In this document: positions 56,607-64,000 of the stretch, piece after piece
Layout: every line of letters begins with the position of its first letter
Position numbering within the stretch: the stretch's first letter is position 1
Source of the DNA: Aminobacter sp. HY435
GTDB lineage: Bacteria; Pseudomonadota; Alphaproteobacteria; Rhizobiales; Rhizobiaceae
DNA length: 64,000 bases
Reading direction: 5' to 3'
NCBI RefSeq assembly: GCF_027568395.1
Contig: NZ_JANKZL010000006.1
Coordinates: 186,001 to 250,000, forward strand
Made by a program: the position numbers and the translations under genes
Notes under the pieces: generated by a model
What the model was told of the DNA's origin: nothing
The model's database searches: none
The model's input: the letters and a program-made list of their open reading frames with translations, nothing else

Positions 56607-56655
56607 GGGCATGACCCCAAAAAGTGGAGGCCGGTTTTTGGACAAGGTCATGCCC
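56607..56655. repeat. Palindromic repeat overlapping the response regulator 3' end
   Basis: Outer arms GGGCATGACC (56607-56616) and GGTCATGCCC (56646-56655) are perfect complements; inside, AAAAAGTGGAGG faces CCGGTTTTT. This is a variant of the rhizobial palindromic repeats. The stop codon of the response regulator (56648-56650) lies inside the right arm. Confidence 0.7.
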
Positions 56656-57238
56656 CACCAAGAAGAGCCAGCCGCACCTGCTCGGCCACCGAACTGGTGC
56701 CCAGTTTCTCCGCGACCTTCGCCCGGTGCGCGTCGATGGTGCGCACCGAGACCTGGAGCGCTGCCGCGATCTCCTTGCTCGCCCAGCCCCGCGCCACCAT
56801 GTCGAGCACCTCGCGCTCGCGCTCCGTGAGCCTGGCAAGCAGCGCCCGCGCCTCGCGCGTCTCCAGCCCCGCGTCGAGGCTGGCAAACCCCTGCTGCAAG
56901 GCATCGACCAGCACCTCGCCGTCGACCGGCTTGGTGAGAAAATCCTGGATGCCCGCCTTGAACGCCCGCCTACAGGCGGCGACGTCGCCATGCCCCGTGA
57001 TCATGATCGTCGGCCAGTCGATGCCGCGCTCGCCAAGCTTCTGGTGCAGCTGCTGGCCCGACACCAGCGGCATGCGCAAATCCACCACCAGCACGCCCGG
57101 CTTCTTGTCATCGACATGCGCCAGAAACGTCTGCGGATCGCCAAAAGTCTCCGCCGCAATCCCATAGGTCGAGAGCAGGAAGGCCAGCGCCTCGCGCACC
57201 GCCTCGTCGTCGTCGACCAGATAGACCCTGTGCGTCAT
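56648..57238 (-). CDS. FixJ-type (receiver-LuxR HTH) response regulator
   Basis: 196 residues from the ATG at 57238. Receiver domain 1-120 (VYLVDDDEAVREALAFLL; phosphoacceptor in VLVVDLRMPLVSG; KPVDGEVLV). LuxR/FixJ-type HTH about 130-190 (LARLTEREREVLDMVARGWA, EIAAALQVSVRTIDAHRAKV). The start codon overlaps the kinase gene stop by 4 bp, so they are a pair. FixJ/TodT/DctR regulators of this type often control dicarboxylate or aromatic metabolism; the target is unknown. Its last residues are encoded by a palindromic repeat. Confidence 0.9.
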   Translation of the reverse strand: MTHRVYLVDDDEAVREALAFLLSTYGIAAETFGDPQTFLAHVDDKKPGVLVVDLRMPLVSGQQLHQKLGERGIDWPTIMITGHGDVAACRRAFKAGIQDFLTKPVDGEVLVDALQQGFASLDAGLETREARALLARLTEREREVLDMVARGWASKEIAAALQVSVRTIDAHRAKVAEKLGTSSVAEQVRLALLGGA

Positions 57239-58938
57239 CCCCTGCCCTCCGGGGCCAGCGGTCCCCCTGCCAGCGGCAACGTCACCGTGAACCGCGCCCC
57301 GCGCGACGCCCCGTTCTCGGCTGCGATCCGCCCGTCCACCCGCTCCACCAGCGAAGCGCACAAGGACAAGCCCAGCCCCATGCCGTCGGCCTTGGTGGTG
57401 AAGAACGGAGTGAACAGTTTTGGCAGCACCTCGGCCGAAATCCCCGGCCCGTCGTCGCTGACCACAACCTTCGCCTCGCGCCCGGCCCGCGCAGTCGCGA
57501 TCGTCACTGTCCCGCCGCTGCCGGTCGCCTCCGCCGCGTTGCGGATCAGGTTGTGCAGCACCTGCTCGATCTCGATCGCGTCGACCACCGCCTCCGGCGC
57601 CGGCTGGCCCAGCTCCAGCACAAGTGCTACCCCGCGCCGCTCGAGGTCGGTGCGGGTCAGCGCCACCACCTCGGCCACGATGGCGTTCAGGTCCTGCCGC
57701 GCCCGCTCGGGCGCCTTGTTGGAGGCATAGTCGCGCATCCGCTTCAGCATCTCGCCGGCGCGCTTGGCCTCGCGCACATTGACGTCGAGCGCCTCAGAAA
57801 TCATCGCCATGTCGGGCCTGTCGACCCGCGCAAGCCTGAGTGCCGCCTGGCTGCGGCTCAAAAGTGCTGTCAGCGGCTGCGTCAGCTCGTGCGCTATGCC
57901 CGACGCCAGCTCGCCCATGGCGTTGACGCGCGAGGCATGCGCCAGAAGCGTCTCCCGCTCCTGCAACAGCGCCCGCGCCTCCGCCGCCCGCGCCACAAGC
58001 TCGGAGCGCTTCACCGCCGCCCGCTGCCCGAGCCCGAAGCTCAAGGCTGCCGCCAGCAACCCCGCCACCGCGGCAAAGCCCAAAAGCCGCCCCGGCGGCA
58101 CCAGCGCTGCCAAAGGCAGCGACCGGTCGAGCGTAAGCAACAGCCGCTGCCCCTCGCCGTCGATCACCTTTTCGAAATGCGGCGGCACAAGCCACAAAAT
58201 CCCCGGTCCAACCGACGCATCGGCCGGCAGGTCCACCAGGTCGGAACCGTCGAGGCTGATCCTGAGATGCGCAAAACCAGGCCGCTCCTCCGGCTCCACA
58301 AGCCTGGCGGCATCGATCATCAGCACCACGGCGAGATCGGAAGGCTCCGGCGCGCGCTTGGCCAGGAGATAGTGCCCTGCGCCAGCGGCATGGACGCCCG
58401 GCCTGCCCCGCACCTGCGCCACAATCTCCGCCGCGAGCGGCGCCAGATCGACGCCACCGCCTGACGGCACGTCCACCACCTCGCGCACGGACACGGTCGG
58501 ACCTGATGTGCCGCCTGCCGGCTGCGATGCCCCCGGACTGCCGAGCGCGGCCGATCCTTGCCCCGCGCCAGCAGCGCCACTGGCCGCCCCCTCCGGTTCG
58601 AGCGAAACCAGCGCCAGCCAGGCAATGCGCGGATAAAACCGCGAAATGCTCTCCATCACCTGCCGCACGGCTCCTGTGGGCGCAGGCTCGGCCCCGCTCG
58701 ACAAGGCGATCAGCGTCGTCAGATGCGCATCATGCTGCGCCACCCGCTGCGAGATCAACCGGTGCAAGGTCCGCCCCGTCACCTCGAGCTCGTCGGCCAG
58801 CCGAGTGCGCGACGTCTCGACGGACACGGCGACGAACGCCACGAGCGCGGCAAGCCAGAGCGCGAGGGAGAGGAGGCGGGGGGTGGAGAGGAACGGGGTC
58901 ACGTGGGGTAACGTTGAACCAGAAATTGGCACCACCAT
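57235..58938 (-). CDS. Membrane sensor histidine kinase paired with a FixJ-type regulator
   Basis: 567 residues from the ATG at 58938. Two membrane helices (about 22-40 and 272-292) enclose a periplasmic sensor domain (about 45-270) resembling the DctB/CHASE-like kind. The cytoplasmic half has HisKA with His in ASGIAHELTQPLTALLSRSQ, N-box LIRNAAEATG, and G-boxes DDGPGISAE and GMGLGLSLCASLVERVDGRI. This is the DctS/FixL-like subclass; a small-molecule ligand such as a dicarboxylate is a guess. Coupled with the regulator downstream. The segment at about 105-150 is Ala/Gly-rich and low in complexity. Confidence 0.88.
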   Translation of the reverse strand: MVVPISGSTLPHVTPFLSTPRLLSLALWLAALVAFVAVSVETSRTRLADELEVTGRTLHRLISQRVAQHDAHLTTLIALSSGAEPAPTGAVRQVMESISRFYPRIAWLALVSLEPEGAASGAAGAGQGSAALGSPGASQPAGGTSGPTVSVREVVDVPSGGGVDLAPLAAEIVAQVRGRPGVHAAGAGHYLLAKRAPEPSDLAVVLMIDAARLVEPEERPGFAHLRISLDGSDLVDLPADASVGPGILWLVPPHFEKVIDGEGQRLLLTLDRSLPLAALVPPGRLLGFAAVAGLLAAALSFGLGQRAAVKRSELVARAAEARALLQERETLLAHASRVNAMGELASGIAHELTQPLTALLSRSQAALRLARVDRPDMAMISEALDVNVREAKRAGEMLKRMRDYASNKAPERARQDLNAIVAEVVALTRTDLERRGVALVLELGQPAPEAVVDAIEIEQVLHNLIRNAAEATGSGGTVTIATARAGREAKVVVSDDGPGISAEVLPKLFTPFFTTKADGMGLGLSLCASLVERVDGRIAAENGASRGARFTVTLPLAGGPLAPEGRG

Positions 58939-59229
58939 AGTCGCAGACCAATCGGAAGGGAACGAAGTACCAGCGTGGCTTTCCTTGCTATGCAGCCATG
59001 TTCTGCTTAAGGGCCGACGCGGAAATCCTACATGCCACTGCCACACTTATGAACCACCACCTTCCTTGGTCCGTACGTTTCCATCTAAGCCATTCCTATG
59101 ATCTGGAACCTATCATTAGACATGCACACGTAGCAGGAGAGCATTGGTGCACGAAGTGTAAACATATATTGCATTGGTCGATCCGAAATGAGTAGATCAA
59201 CAAAAAGTACGTCCAGATCGGATACGCTT

Positions 59230-60834
59230 ATGCACAAACACATTTTGTTACTGGCAATTGCTTCTTTTCTGACACTTCAGATGTTCGCGCAATCAGCAAT
59301 CGGCCTCGAAATCGGCTCTCTAGAAGCACCCGACGCCACGATGCCCGCCCACTTTGACACCCCGCGCGCATGCTTGGTGAAAGGGGATGTCGTGGATGGC
59401 GATCTCGAAAAACTCCAAGCGTTTATCGGGACGCGAAAAGCTGGCAACGTCCAGCTTCGTTGCGATATTGTCTACCTTTACAGCAATGGCGGTAACTTCT
59501 CTGAAGCAGTCAAGATCATGGATTATTTCTTCTCATCCATGATCGCAACTTCAGTTGAAGCTGGGGCAAGTTGCTATTCAGCTTGCGCCATCATGTGGCT
59601 GGGGGGCTCGGTACCAGGTGGACACAATTTAGATAACCCTCATGCGTATCGCCGGTTAGATCCTAGTGGCATCGTAGGATTTCACGCACCGTATGTTTTC
59701 CTCAGCGATGGTAATTACACGAATTACGACGTAATGGTGAATGGCACTCTATCCTTCAAAGTTGCACAGGAACTGCTCGTTCGATTTCAAGATCATAGAA
59801 TACCGATGTGGTTTGCTGCAAAGCTCCTCTATCCCGATCCCGAAAATTTCTATACAATCGATACTATAGAAGACGCGAATCTAGTCGGGGCAACAATCCA
59901 CACAAAGACCAAAAACAAAGCATTAGAAAGCATTTATTCTTTAGGGAATATCTGCTTTAATCTGAGCCATTGGGGGAAAAATAGATCGGCGAATGCTGAT
60001 TCCAATAAGACATTCTCAAACAATTCATCTTCGTTCAGCAGCTCGGAAGATTACGTACGCTTTCTAAGCGAGGCGACTATAACCGGCGTCTCAACGAAGT
60101 ATGTTTACGGACTTTCTTCATTTTTAAGTACAACCAATTTCGCTGCACAACTCCGAAACTTTGTGGAGGAAAATTCCAACGAAATCGTAGGTCTCGCCGA
60201 CGCGGCCTCGCAAACACCAAAATCATTGTTCCGTTTCTGGCAGATGATGTCAGAACGGCTTGGTCCCGATTTTGATGTTATCGCGCCAAGCTTCTTGCGT
60301 TGGAAAGCAAATGACTGGTCCAAAGACTACAGCTACCTCTTTCCGAGCCCCGGCGTTGTCGGCGCTCACGATGAGAACATCAGGGATCGACCAGAGTGGT
60401 GCGCAATTACCCTCCCGTCAGAAGAGGACGAAGATATGCCAGCGGGATTTTACGCCGTCGGCACTGAATTTGATCCGACGCAGGAACTTGTCCGGCTACC
60501 GGCAGCACTCTTGGCCCTGCCAGCGGATACGAAACTGGTTAACATTGAGGACAAGCTCTCTTTGCTCGAGAGCACAAACGCAAAAACTTACCCAAAGCCT
60601 AGATGGTGCGCACAAGCAGCCAGTGAAACGGAGCGCAGGATATGTGAGGACCCGCAGCTCTCTCGTTTGGATATCGAGTTCGAAGGCAAATTTGCATTAA
60701 AGAAAGCCACCGCCAAAGATGCGGCAACATCCGTCGCGAGGGAAATGATGAAACTGCGCAACAAATGCGGTAGAAACGCCGATTGCATCAAGAGCGCGTA
60801 TGCGACTACTATCTATCGGCTGAATAGAATGTGA
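59230..60834 (+). CDS. Periplasmic ClpP-like (COG3904-type) protein with C-terminal LprI-like domain
   Basis: 534 residues from the ATG at 59230, chosen because it begins a signal peptide (MHKHILLLAIASFLTLQMFA); an ATG at 59188 would add 14 polar residues. The first ~190 residues have a ClpP/crotonase-like fold: DIVYLYSNGGNFSEAVKIMD, then GASCYSACAIMWLGGS with the probable nucleophile Ser117, and GFHAPYVFL with His152. A middle region (about 200-450) matches nothing I know. The last ~77 residues resemble the LprI lysozyme-inhibitor domain, with four Cys (WCAQAASETERRICEDPQLS, CGRNADCIKSAYATTIYRL). AT-rich codon use marks an accessory gene. Confidence 0.68.
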   Translation: MHKHILLLAIASFLTLQMFAQSAIGLEIGSLEAPDATMPAHFDTPRACLVKGDVVDGDLEKLQAFIGTRKAGNVQLRCDIVYLYSNGGNFSEAVKIMDYFFSSMIATSVEAGASCYSACAIMWLGGSVPGGHNLDNPHAYRRLDPSGIVGFHAPYVFLSDGNYTNYDVMVNGTLSFKVAQELLVRFQDHRIPMWFAAKLLYPDPENFYTIDTIEDANLVGATIHTKTKNKALESIYSLGNICFNLSHWGKNRSANADSNKTFSNNSSSFSSSEDYVRFLSEATITGVSTKYVYGLSSFLSTTNFAAQLRNFVEENSNEIVGLADAASQTPKSLFRFWQMMSERLGPDFDVIAPSFLRWKANDWSKDYSYLFPSPGVVGAHDENIRDRPEWCAITLPSEEDEDMPAGFYAVGTEFDPTQELVRLPAALLALPADTKLVNIEDKLSLLESTNAKTYPKPRWCAQAASETERRICEDPQLSRLDIEFEGKFALKKATAKDAATSVAREMMKLRNKCGRNADCIKSAYATTIYRLNRM

Positions 60835-60903
60835 TCGGCTGATGCTTCGATCGATCGGTCGCGCGTCGTTGGAACCCTCTTAGGCACCGTAGCAAGCATC
60901 AGG

Positions 60904-61419
60904 TCAGCAGATCACACTCGCCGACCGAAAGTGCAAAAGCCCTCTCTTCATCTCAGATTGCCCCCCTCGTAGGCTGATTTCGTCTAGTGCCGGCGAAATA
61001 AAACATGCCAAGCTGGAAGCCTCATTGGAATGCATTTTCTTGAATAACTCGTCGTCGCATAGTTCCGCCTCGACACAGCTTAACGCACCATTGAAATATT
61101 CTGCGACGGCCAGGATGTCACTCTCCGGCGTCTTCTCTCCACCTGCTTTAATTTGCTTAACCAATAAGTCAGCGATTGAGGTATTAGAGATTCTATAACC
61201 TGAGAGGGCGACTTCCATAGACCTCACGAGAGCTCTAATACGAGTCCTCGAAGACTGCAAATGCTCGCCGTTATAAACCCGTGAATATTCGACCGTGAAT
61301 TGTTCTCTTCGAGCACTTCTCTCAGACATATACCCAACAACAGCTAAAATTAACCCAATTACCACAGCAGAGTGCGCGATCAATTCTGCAAATTTATTGA
61401 AACGTTCTATATCCATCAT
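60904..61419 (-). CDS. Membrane-anchored hypothetical protein (DUF4760-like)
   Basis: 171 residues. One N-terminal membrane helix (HSAVVIGLILAVVGYMSERS) followed by a cytoplasmic helical region (REQFTVEYSRVYNGEHLQSS, RALVRSMEVAL, AEYFNGALSCVEAELCDDE) that resembles DUF4760-type proteins often found on mobile elements. Similarity is by pattern only. The start codon overlaps the stop of the upstream gene (TGATG), so the two are coupled. AT-rich. Confidence 0.6.
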   Translation of the reverse strand: MMDIERFNKFAELIAHSAVVIGLILAVVGYMSERSARREQFTVEYSRVYNGEHLQSSRTRIRALVRSMEVALSGYRISNTSIADLLVKQIKAGGEKTPESDILAVAEYFNGALSCVEAELCDDELFKKMHSNEASSLACFISPALDEISLRGGQSEMKRGLLHFRSASVIC

Positions 61420-61793
61420 CTTTCACATGCCCCATCAGTCGATATGTTGATAGGGTCACCTGCTGTGCTATCCATTTCCTTCAAGATACAGGGAAGTTTG
61501 TTTCTCATAATTCTTAAAATTGCATCGGTTTTCGATTGATCATTGTCATTGCGCTTGAAAGCGTTGTTTTTGGCCAGCGAGCGAAAAGCCTCGAGTGGAT
61601 CGACAATTGGGCACGCAGGAAGGATGATCGTTATGACGTCTCCGGGTTGATTCAGGTATTTTTCGGCGTTGTCGCGAACGCATTCTAGCTGAGATCGATA
61701 GACGCGGTATTCATCTGCTGCAGCAAAATGCGGCTCGATCAAGACAAATATCAGCGCTGCGAAGAAAAGCCGTCTACCCACCGATAACCTCAT
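61416..61793 (-). CDS. Exported hypothetical protein
   Basis: 125 residues. Signal peptide MRLSVGRRLFFAALIFVLIE, cleavage likely after FAAA. Mature protein has four cysteines (QLECVRDNAEKYL, ILPACPIVDP, KLPCILKEMD, DGACER) that may form disulfides, and is otherwise helical. No family recognised. First gene of a coupled pair with the membrane protein gene at 60904; both face the ClpP-like gene. AT-rich. Confidence 0.6.
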   Translation of the reverse strand: MRLSVGRRLFFAALIFVLIEPHFAAADEYRVYRSQLECVRDNAEKYLNQPGDVITIILPACPIVDPLEAFRSLAKNNAFKRNDNDQSKTDAILRIMRNKLPCILKEMDSTAGDPINISTDGACER

Positions 61794-62047
61794 CCAAACG
61801 CAATACAGTCTAGCTGCAGAGCAAATTTAAGTCTTAAGTGCGCACTCTGGCCCCTGCCGAGGCAGCATAATATTTAGGACAATTTCGTTGTCATTCATTA
61901 ATTGCAAAGCACACAATTTTTGCCCGCTGTGTGAGCAGATTATGCGCCACCAAGCGCCGTTGCCTGCATCGATCCGAGTTTGATCGAGGAATCACCTTCC
62001 CAACACCCCCACCCCGGCCTACGATGCCTCAGGCATAGGAGGCTTCG
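61794..62047. other. 254-bp AT-rich spacer at the right end of the island
   Basis: The first ~130 bp are AT-rich and should hold the promoter of the minus-strand pair. The last ~100 bp return to GC-rich DNA and end in GGAGG before the methyltransferase ATG. No gene seen. Confidence 0.4.
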
Positions 62048-62845
62048 ATGACATCAAGCTTCAACGTGCATGACGCGGCCGGCTATGAGCAACTGATGGG
62101 CCGCTGGAGCCGGAAACTCGCGGTTCCGTTCATCGACTTTGCCGGCGTCGCCGACGGCGACAAGGTGCTCGACGTCGGCTGCGGCACCGGCAGCCTGACT
62201 TTCGCGCTGGCCGAGGCAAAAAACCTCGGGGAAATAGCGGCCATCGACTTCTCGCCGGTCTTTGTTGCGGCGGCTCAGGCGCGCAACACGGACCCGCGCA
62301 TAAAAATCAGCCAGGCCGATGCCTGCGCCCTGCCCTTCGAGGACAAAGGCTTCGACCGCACGCTGGCGCTTTTGGTGCTGCATTTCGTGCCCGAGGCGCC
62401 CAGGGCGATCGCGGAGATGGCAAGGGTGACGCGGCCGGGCGGCGTGGTGGCGGCCACCGTGTGGGACCACTATGGCGGCATGCCCGGCATGCGCATGATG
62501 GTCGACGCGCTTGCCGCGTTCAGCGAAGCCGGCCGGCAATTGCGCGCCCGCTATTGCTTCCAGCCGATGATGCAGCCGGGCGAGATGAAGAGCGCCTTCG
62601 TCGCGCAAGGGCTGTCAGGCGTCGAGGAAACCCAGCTTTTGCTGCGCATGGACTACCGAGATTTCGGCGATCTCTGGGCGCCCATCGGTGCGGGCGAAGG
62701 CCCGATCGGCAAATATGTCGCCACGCTCGACCAGGCGGACAAGGCGCGCGCCGAGGCTGCCGTGCGCGATGCCTATCAGGCCGGCCGCCCCGACGGTCCG
62801 CGCTCCTTTGCCAGCATCGCCTGGGCCGTGCGCGGCATCGCGTAG
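62048..62845 (+). CDS. Class I SAM-dependent methyltransferase (UbiE-like)
   Basis: 265 residues, AGGAGG before the ATG. SAM-binding motif VLDVGCGTGSLTFALAE (about 39-55), AAIDFSPVFVAAAQARN with the acidic loop, DACALPFEDKGFDRTLALLV and RVTRPGGVVAATVWDH. This is the Methyltransf_11/25 class; substrate unknown. The N-terminal VHDAAGYEQLMGRWSRKLAV is typical of a common small-molecule methyltransferase group. Single gene at the edge of the AT-rich island. Confidence 0.87.
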   Translation: MTSSFNVHDAAGYEQLMGRWSRKLAVPFIDFAGVADGDKVLDVGCGTGSLTFALAEAKNLGEIAAIDFSPVFVAAAQARNTDPRIKISQADACALPFEDKGFDRTLALLVLHFVPEAPRAIAEMARVTRPGGVVAATVWDHYGGMPGMRMMVDALAAFSEAGRQLRARYCFQPMMQPGEMKSAFVAQGLSGVEETQLLLRMDYRDFGDLWAPIGAGEGPIGKYVATLDQADKARAEAAVRDAYQAGRPDGPRSFASIAWAVRGIA

Positions 62846-62907
62846 GTGGACATCTCCAGGAGCGGGGATGGCCTTTCCCCCGCCCCGACGCCTCTTCGAA
62901 AAGGATT

Positions 62908-63918
62908 TCAGCCCACGTCCAGCACGATCTTGCCGATGTGCTCGCCCTCTTCCATGCGCTCATGCGCGCGCCAGGCTTCCTTGAGCGGGAAGATCATGTC
63001 CATCACGGGCGCCACCCGGCGGGTGGCGAGCAGCGGCCACACCTGCGCCTCGAGCGCTGCGGCGATCCCGGCCTTGAATTCGACCGTGCGCGGCCTCAGC
63101 GTCGAGCCGGTATGGGTCAGCCGCTTGACCATCAGCCTGGAGAAGTCGGCGCTGGCCACCGCCCCGCCCTGGGTGGCGATCTGGACGATGCGGCCGTCGA
63201 CCGCCGCGGCATCATAGTTGCGGCCGACATAGTCGCCGCCGACCATGTCGAGGATGACTTGGGCGCCCTTGCCGTCGGTGGCGTCCTTCACCGCCTGGAC
63301 GAAATCCTCGCTGCGGTAGTTGATCGCCCGGTCGGCGCCCAGCTTGAGGCAGGCGGCGCACTTGTCCTCCGAGCCGGCGGTGACCATGACATAGGCGCCG
63401 AAGGCCGAGGCGAGCTGGATCGCGGTAGTGCCGATGCCCGACGAGCCGCCATGGACGAGCAGCGTCTCGCCCGCCTTCAGCGCGCCGCGCTCGAACACAT
63501 TGTGCCAGACGGTGAAGAAGGTCTCCGGCACCGCCGCGGCCTCGCTGTAGGTGAAGCCCTTGGGCAGCGGCAGCGCATTGCTCTCGTGCACCTTGGCGAA
63601 TTCGGCATAACCGCCGCCCGGCGTCAATGCGCAGACCTGGTCGCCGATGCGGAAGCGCGTCGCGCCCTCGCCAAGTGCCGCGACCTCGCCGGCGACCTCG
63701 AGCCCGGGCAGGTCGGAGGCGCCTGGCGGCGCGGGATAGGCCCCCTTGCGCTGCAGCACATCGGGCCGGTTGACGCCTGCCGCATGCACGCGGATCAGGA
63801 TTTCGCCCGCGCCCGGCTCCGGCAGGCTGCGCTTTTCCGCCTTGAGCACGCGCGGCCCGCCCGGCTGGGAAATCGCAACCGCAAGCATCTTTTCGGGAAG
63901 TCTGGCGACAGTGGCCAT
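62908..63918 (-). CDS. Zinc-less NAD(P)H quinone oxidoreductase (MDR, PIG3/QOR-like)
   Basis: 336 residues from the ATG at 63918. GroES-like half: KRSLPEPGAGEILIRVHAAG, VNRPDVLQRKGAYPAPPGAS, DLPGLEVAGEVAALGEGAT. Rossmann half: LVHGGSSGIGTTAIQLASAF, VTAGSEDKCAACLKLGADRA and VILDMVGGDYVGRN. No catalytic or structural zinc cysteines, and the PPGAS-DLPGLEVAG segment matches the TP53I3/QOR type that reduces quinones with NADPH. Single gene; its promoter should lie between 63919 and the window edge. Confidence 0.9.
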   Translation of the reverse strand: MATVARLPEKMLAVAISQPGGPRVLKAEKRSLPEPGAGEILIRVHAAGVNRPDVLQRKGAYPAPPGASDLPGLEVAGEVAALGEGATRFRIGDQVCALTPGGGYAEFAKVHESNALPLPKGFTYSEAAAVPETFFTVWHNVFERGALKAGETLLVHGGSSGIGTTAIQLASAFGAYVMVTAGSEDKCAACLKLGADRAINYRSEDFVQAVKDATDGKGAQVILDMVGGDYVGRNYDAAAVDGRIVQIATQGGAVASADFSRLMVKRLTHTGSTLRPRTVEFKAGIAAALEAQVWPLLATRRVAPVMDMIFPLKEAWRAHERMEEGEHIGKIVLDVG

Positions 63919-64000
63919 GTCTTTTCGGTCTCCGCTGCTCCGGCCCACGCCGGACTTTACATGTCGTTGGCCGCTCTATGTATTCTGATTGTCAAATCAG

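Overview
This is high-GC chromosomal DNA from an alphaproteobacterium of the Rhizobiales, most likely a Mesorhizobium/Aminobacter-like member of the Phyllobacteriaceae. The evidence is the PhyR-NepR-EcfG general stress response locus, HWE-family histidine kinases, TrcR (DUF1013), DUF982 and DUF4164 proteins, class I fructose-bisphosphate aldolase next to pgk, DmeRF, and small palindromic intergenic repeats of rhizobial type. The genus is inferred from gene content only.

Layout. 0-8.6 kb: general stress response region. The core is nepR-ecfG divergent from phyR, with three HWE kinases, a FATGUY-type single-domain response regulator, and small envelope proteins. Five sites match the EcfG promoter consensus GGAAC-N16/17-CGTT (one with AGTT); they precede DUF883, nepR, phyR, DUF1328 and a small exported protein. 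8.6-13.6 kb: D-xylose-type ABC transporter (xylF-xylH-xylG) divergent from a ROK regulator, with two matching operators between them. 13.6-20 kb: phosphate operon pstS-pstC-pstA-pstB-phoU-phoB with a Pho box. 20-31 kb: a large hybrid kinase, small hypothetical proteins, a candidate EcfG-dependent sRNA, a frameshifted outer-membrane protein gene, a DUF1275 protein, tRNA-Glu and a pseudouridine synthase.

31-44 kb: rpoH, then a membrane diguanylate cyclase inserted between rpoH and a second copy of the rpoH 3' end, then zapA/DUF4164, and a central carbon cluster tkt-gap ... pgk-fba interrupted by a K+/H+ or Na+/H+ antiporter and an AT-richer orphan gene. 44-58 kb: small membrane and DUF genes, prpE, a membrane alpha/beta hydrolase, ybaK, dmeR-dmeF, an SDR, and a WYL regulator with a DUF1127-like protein and a PfpI-like protein that share a perfectly matching inverted repeat. 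These are followed by a GFA-fold protein, trcR, a GlcG/HbpS-like exported protein and a two-component pair. 59-61.8 kb: AT-rich accessory island with a periplasmic ClpP-like protein carrying a C-terminal LprI-like domain and two unrecognised genes on the other strand. 62-64 kb: methyltransferase and quinone oxidoreductase.

Most of the window is ordinary core chromosome. The most notable signals are the EcfG promoters (one embedded in the phyR terminator, one apparently driving an unannotated sRNA), the rpoH tail duplication around the cyclase, the paired operators of the WYL module, and the AT-rich ClpP-like island. No CRISPR array, transposase or phage was seen.
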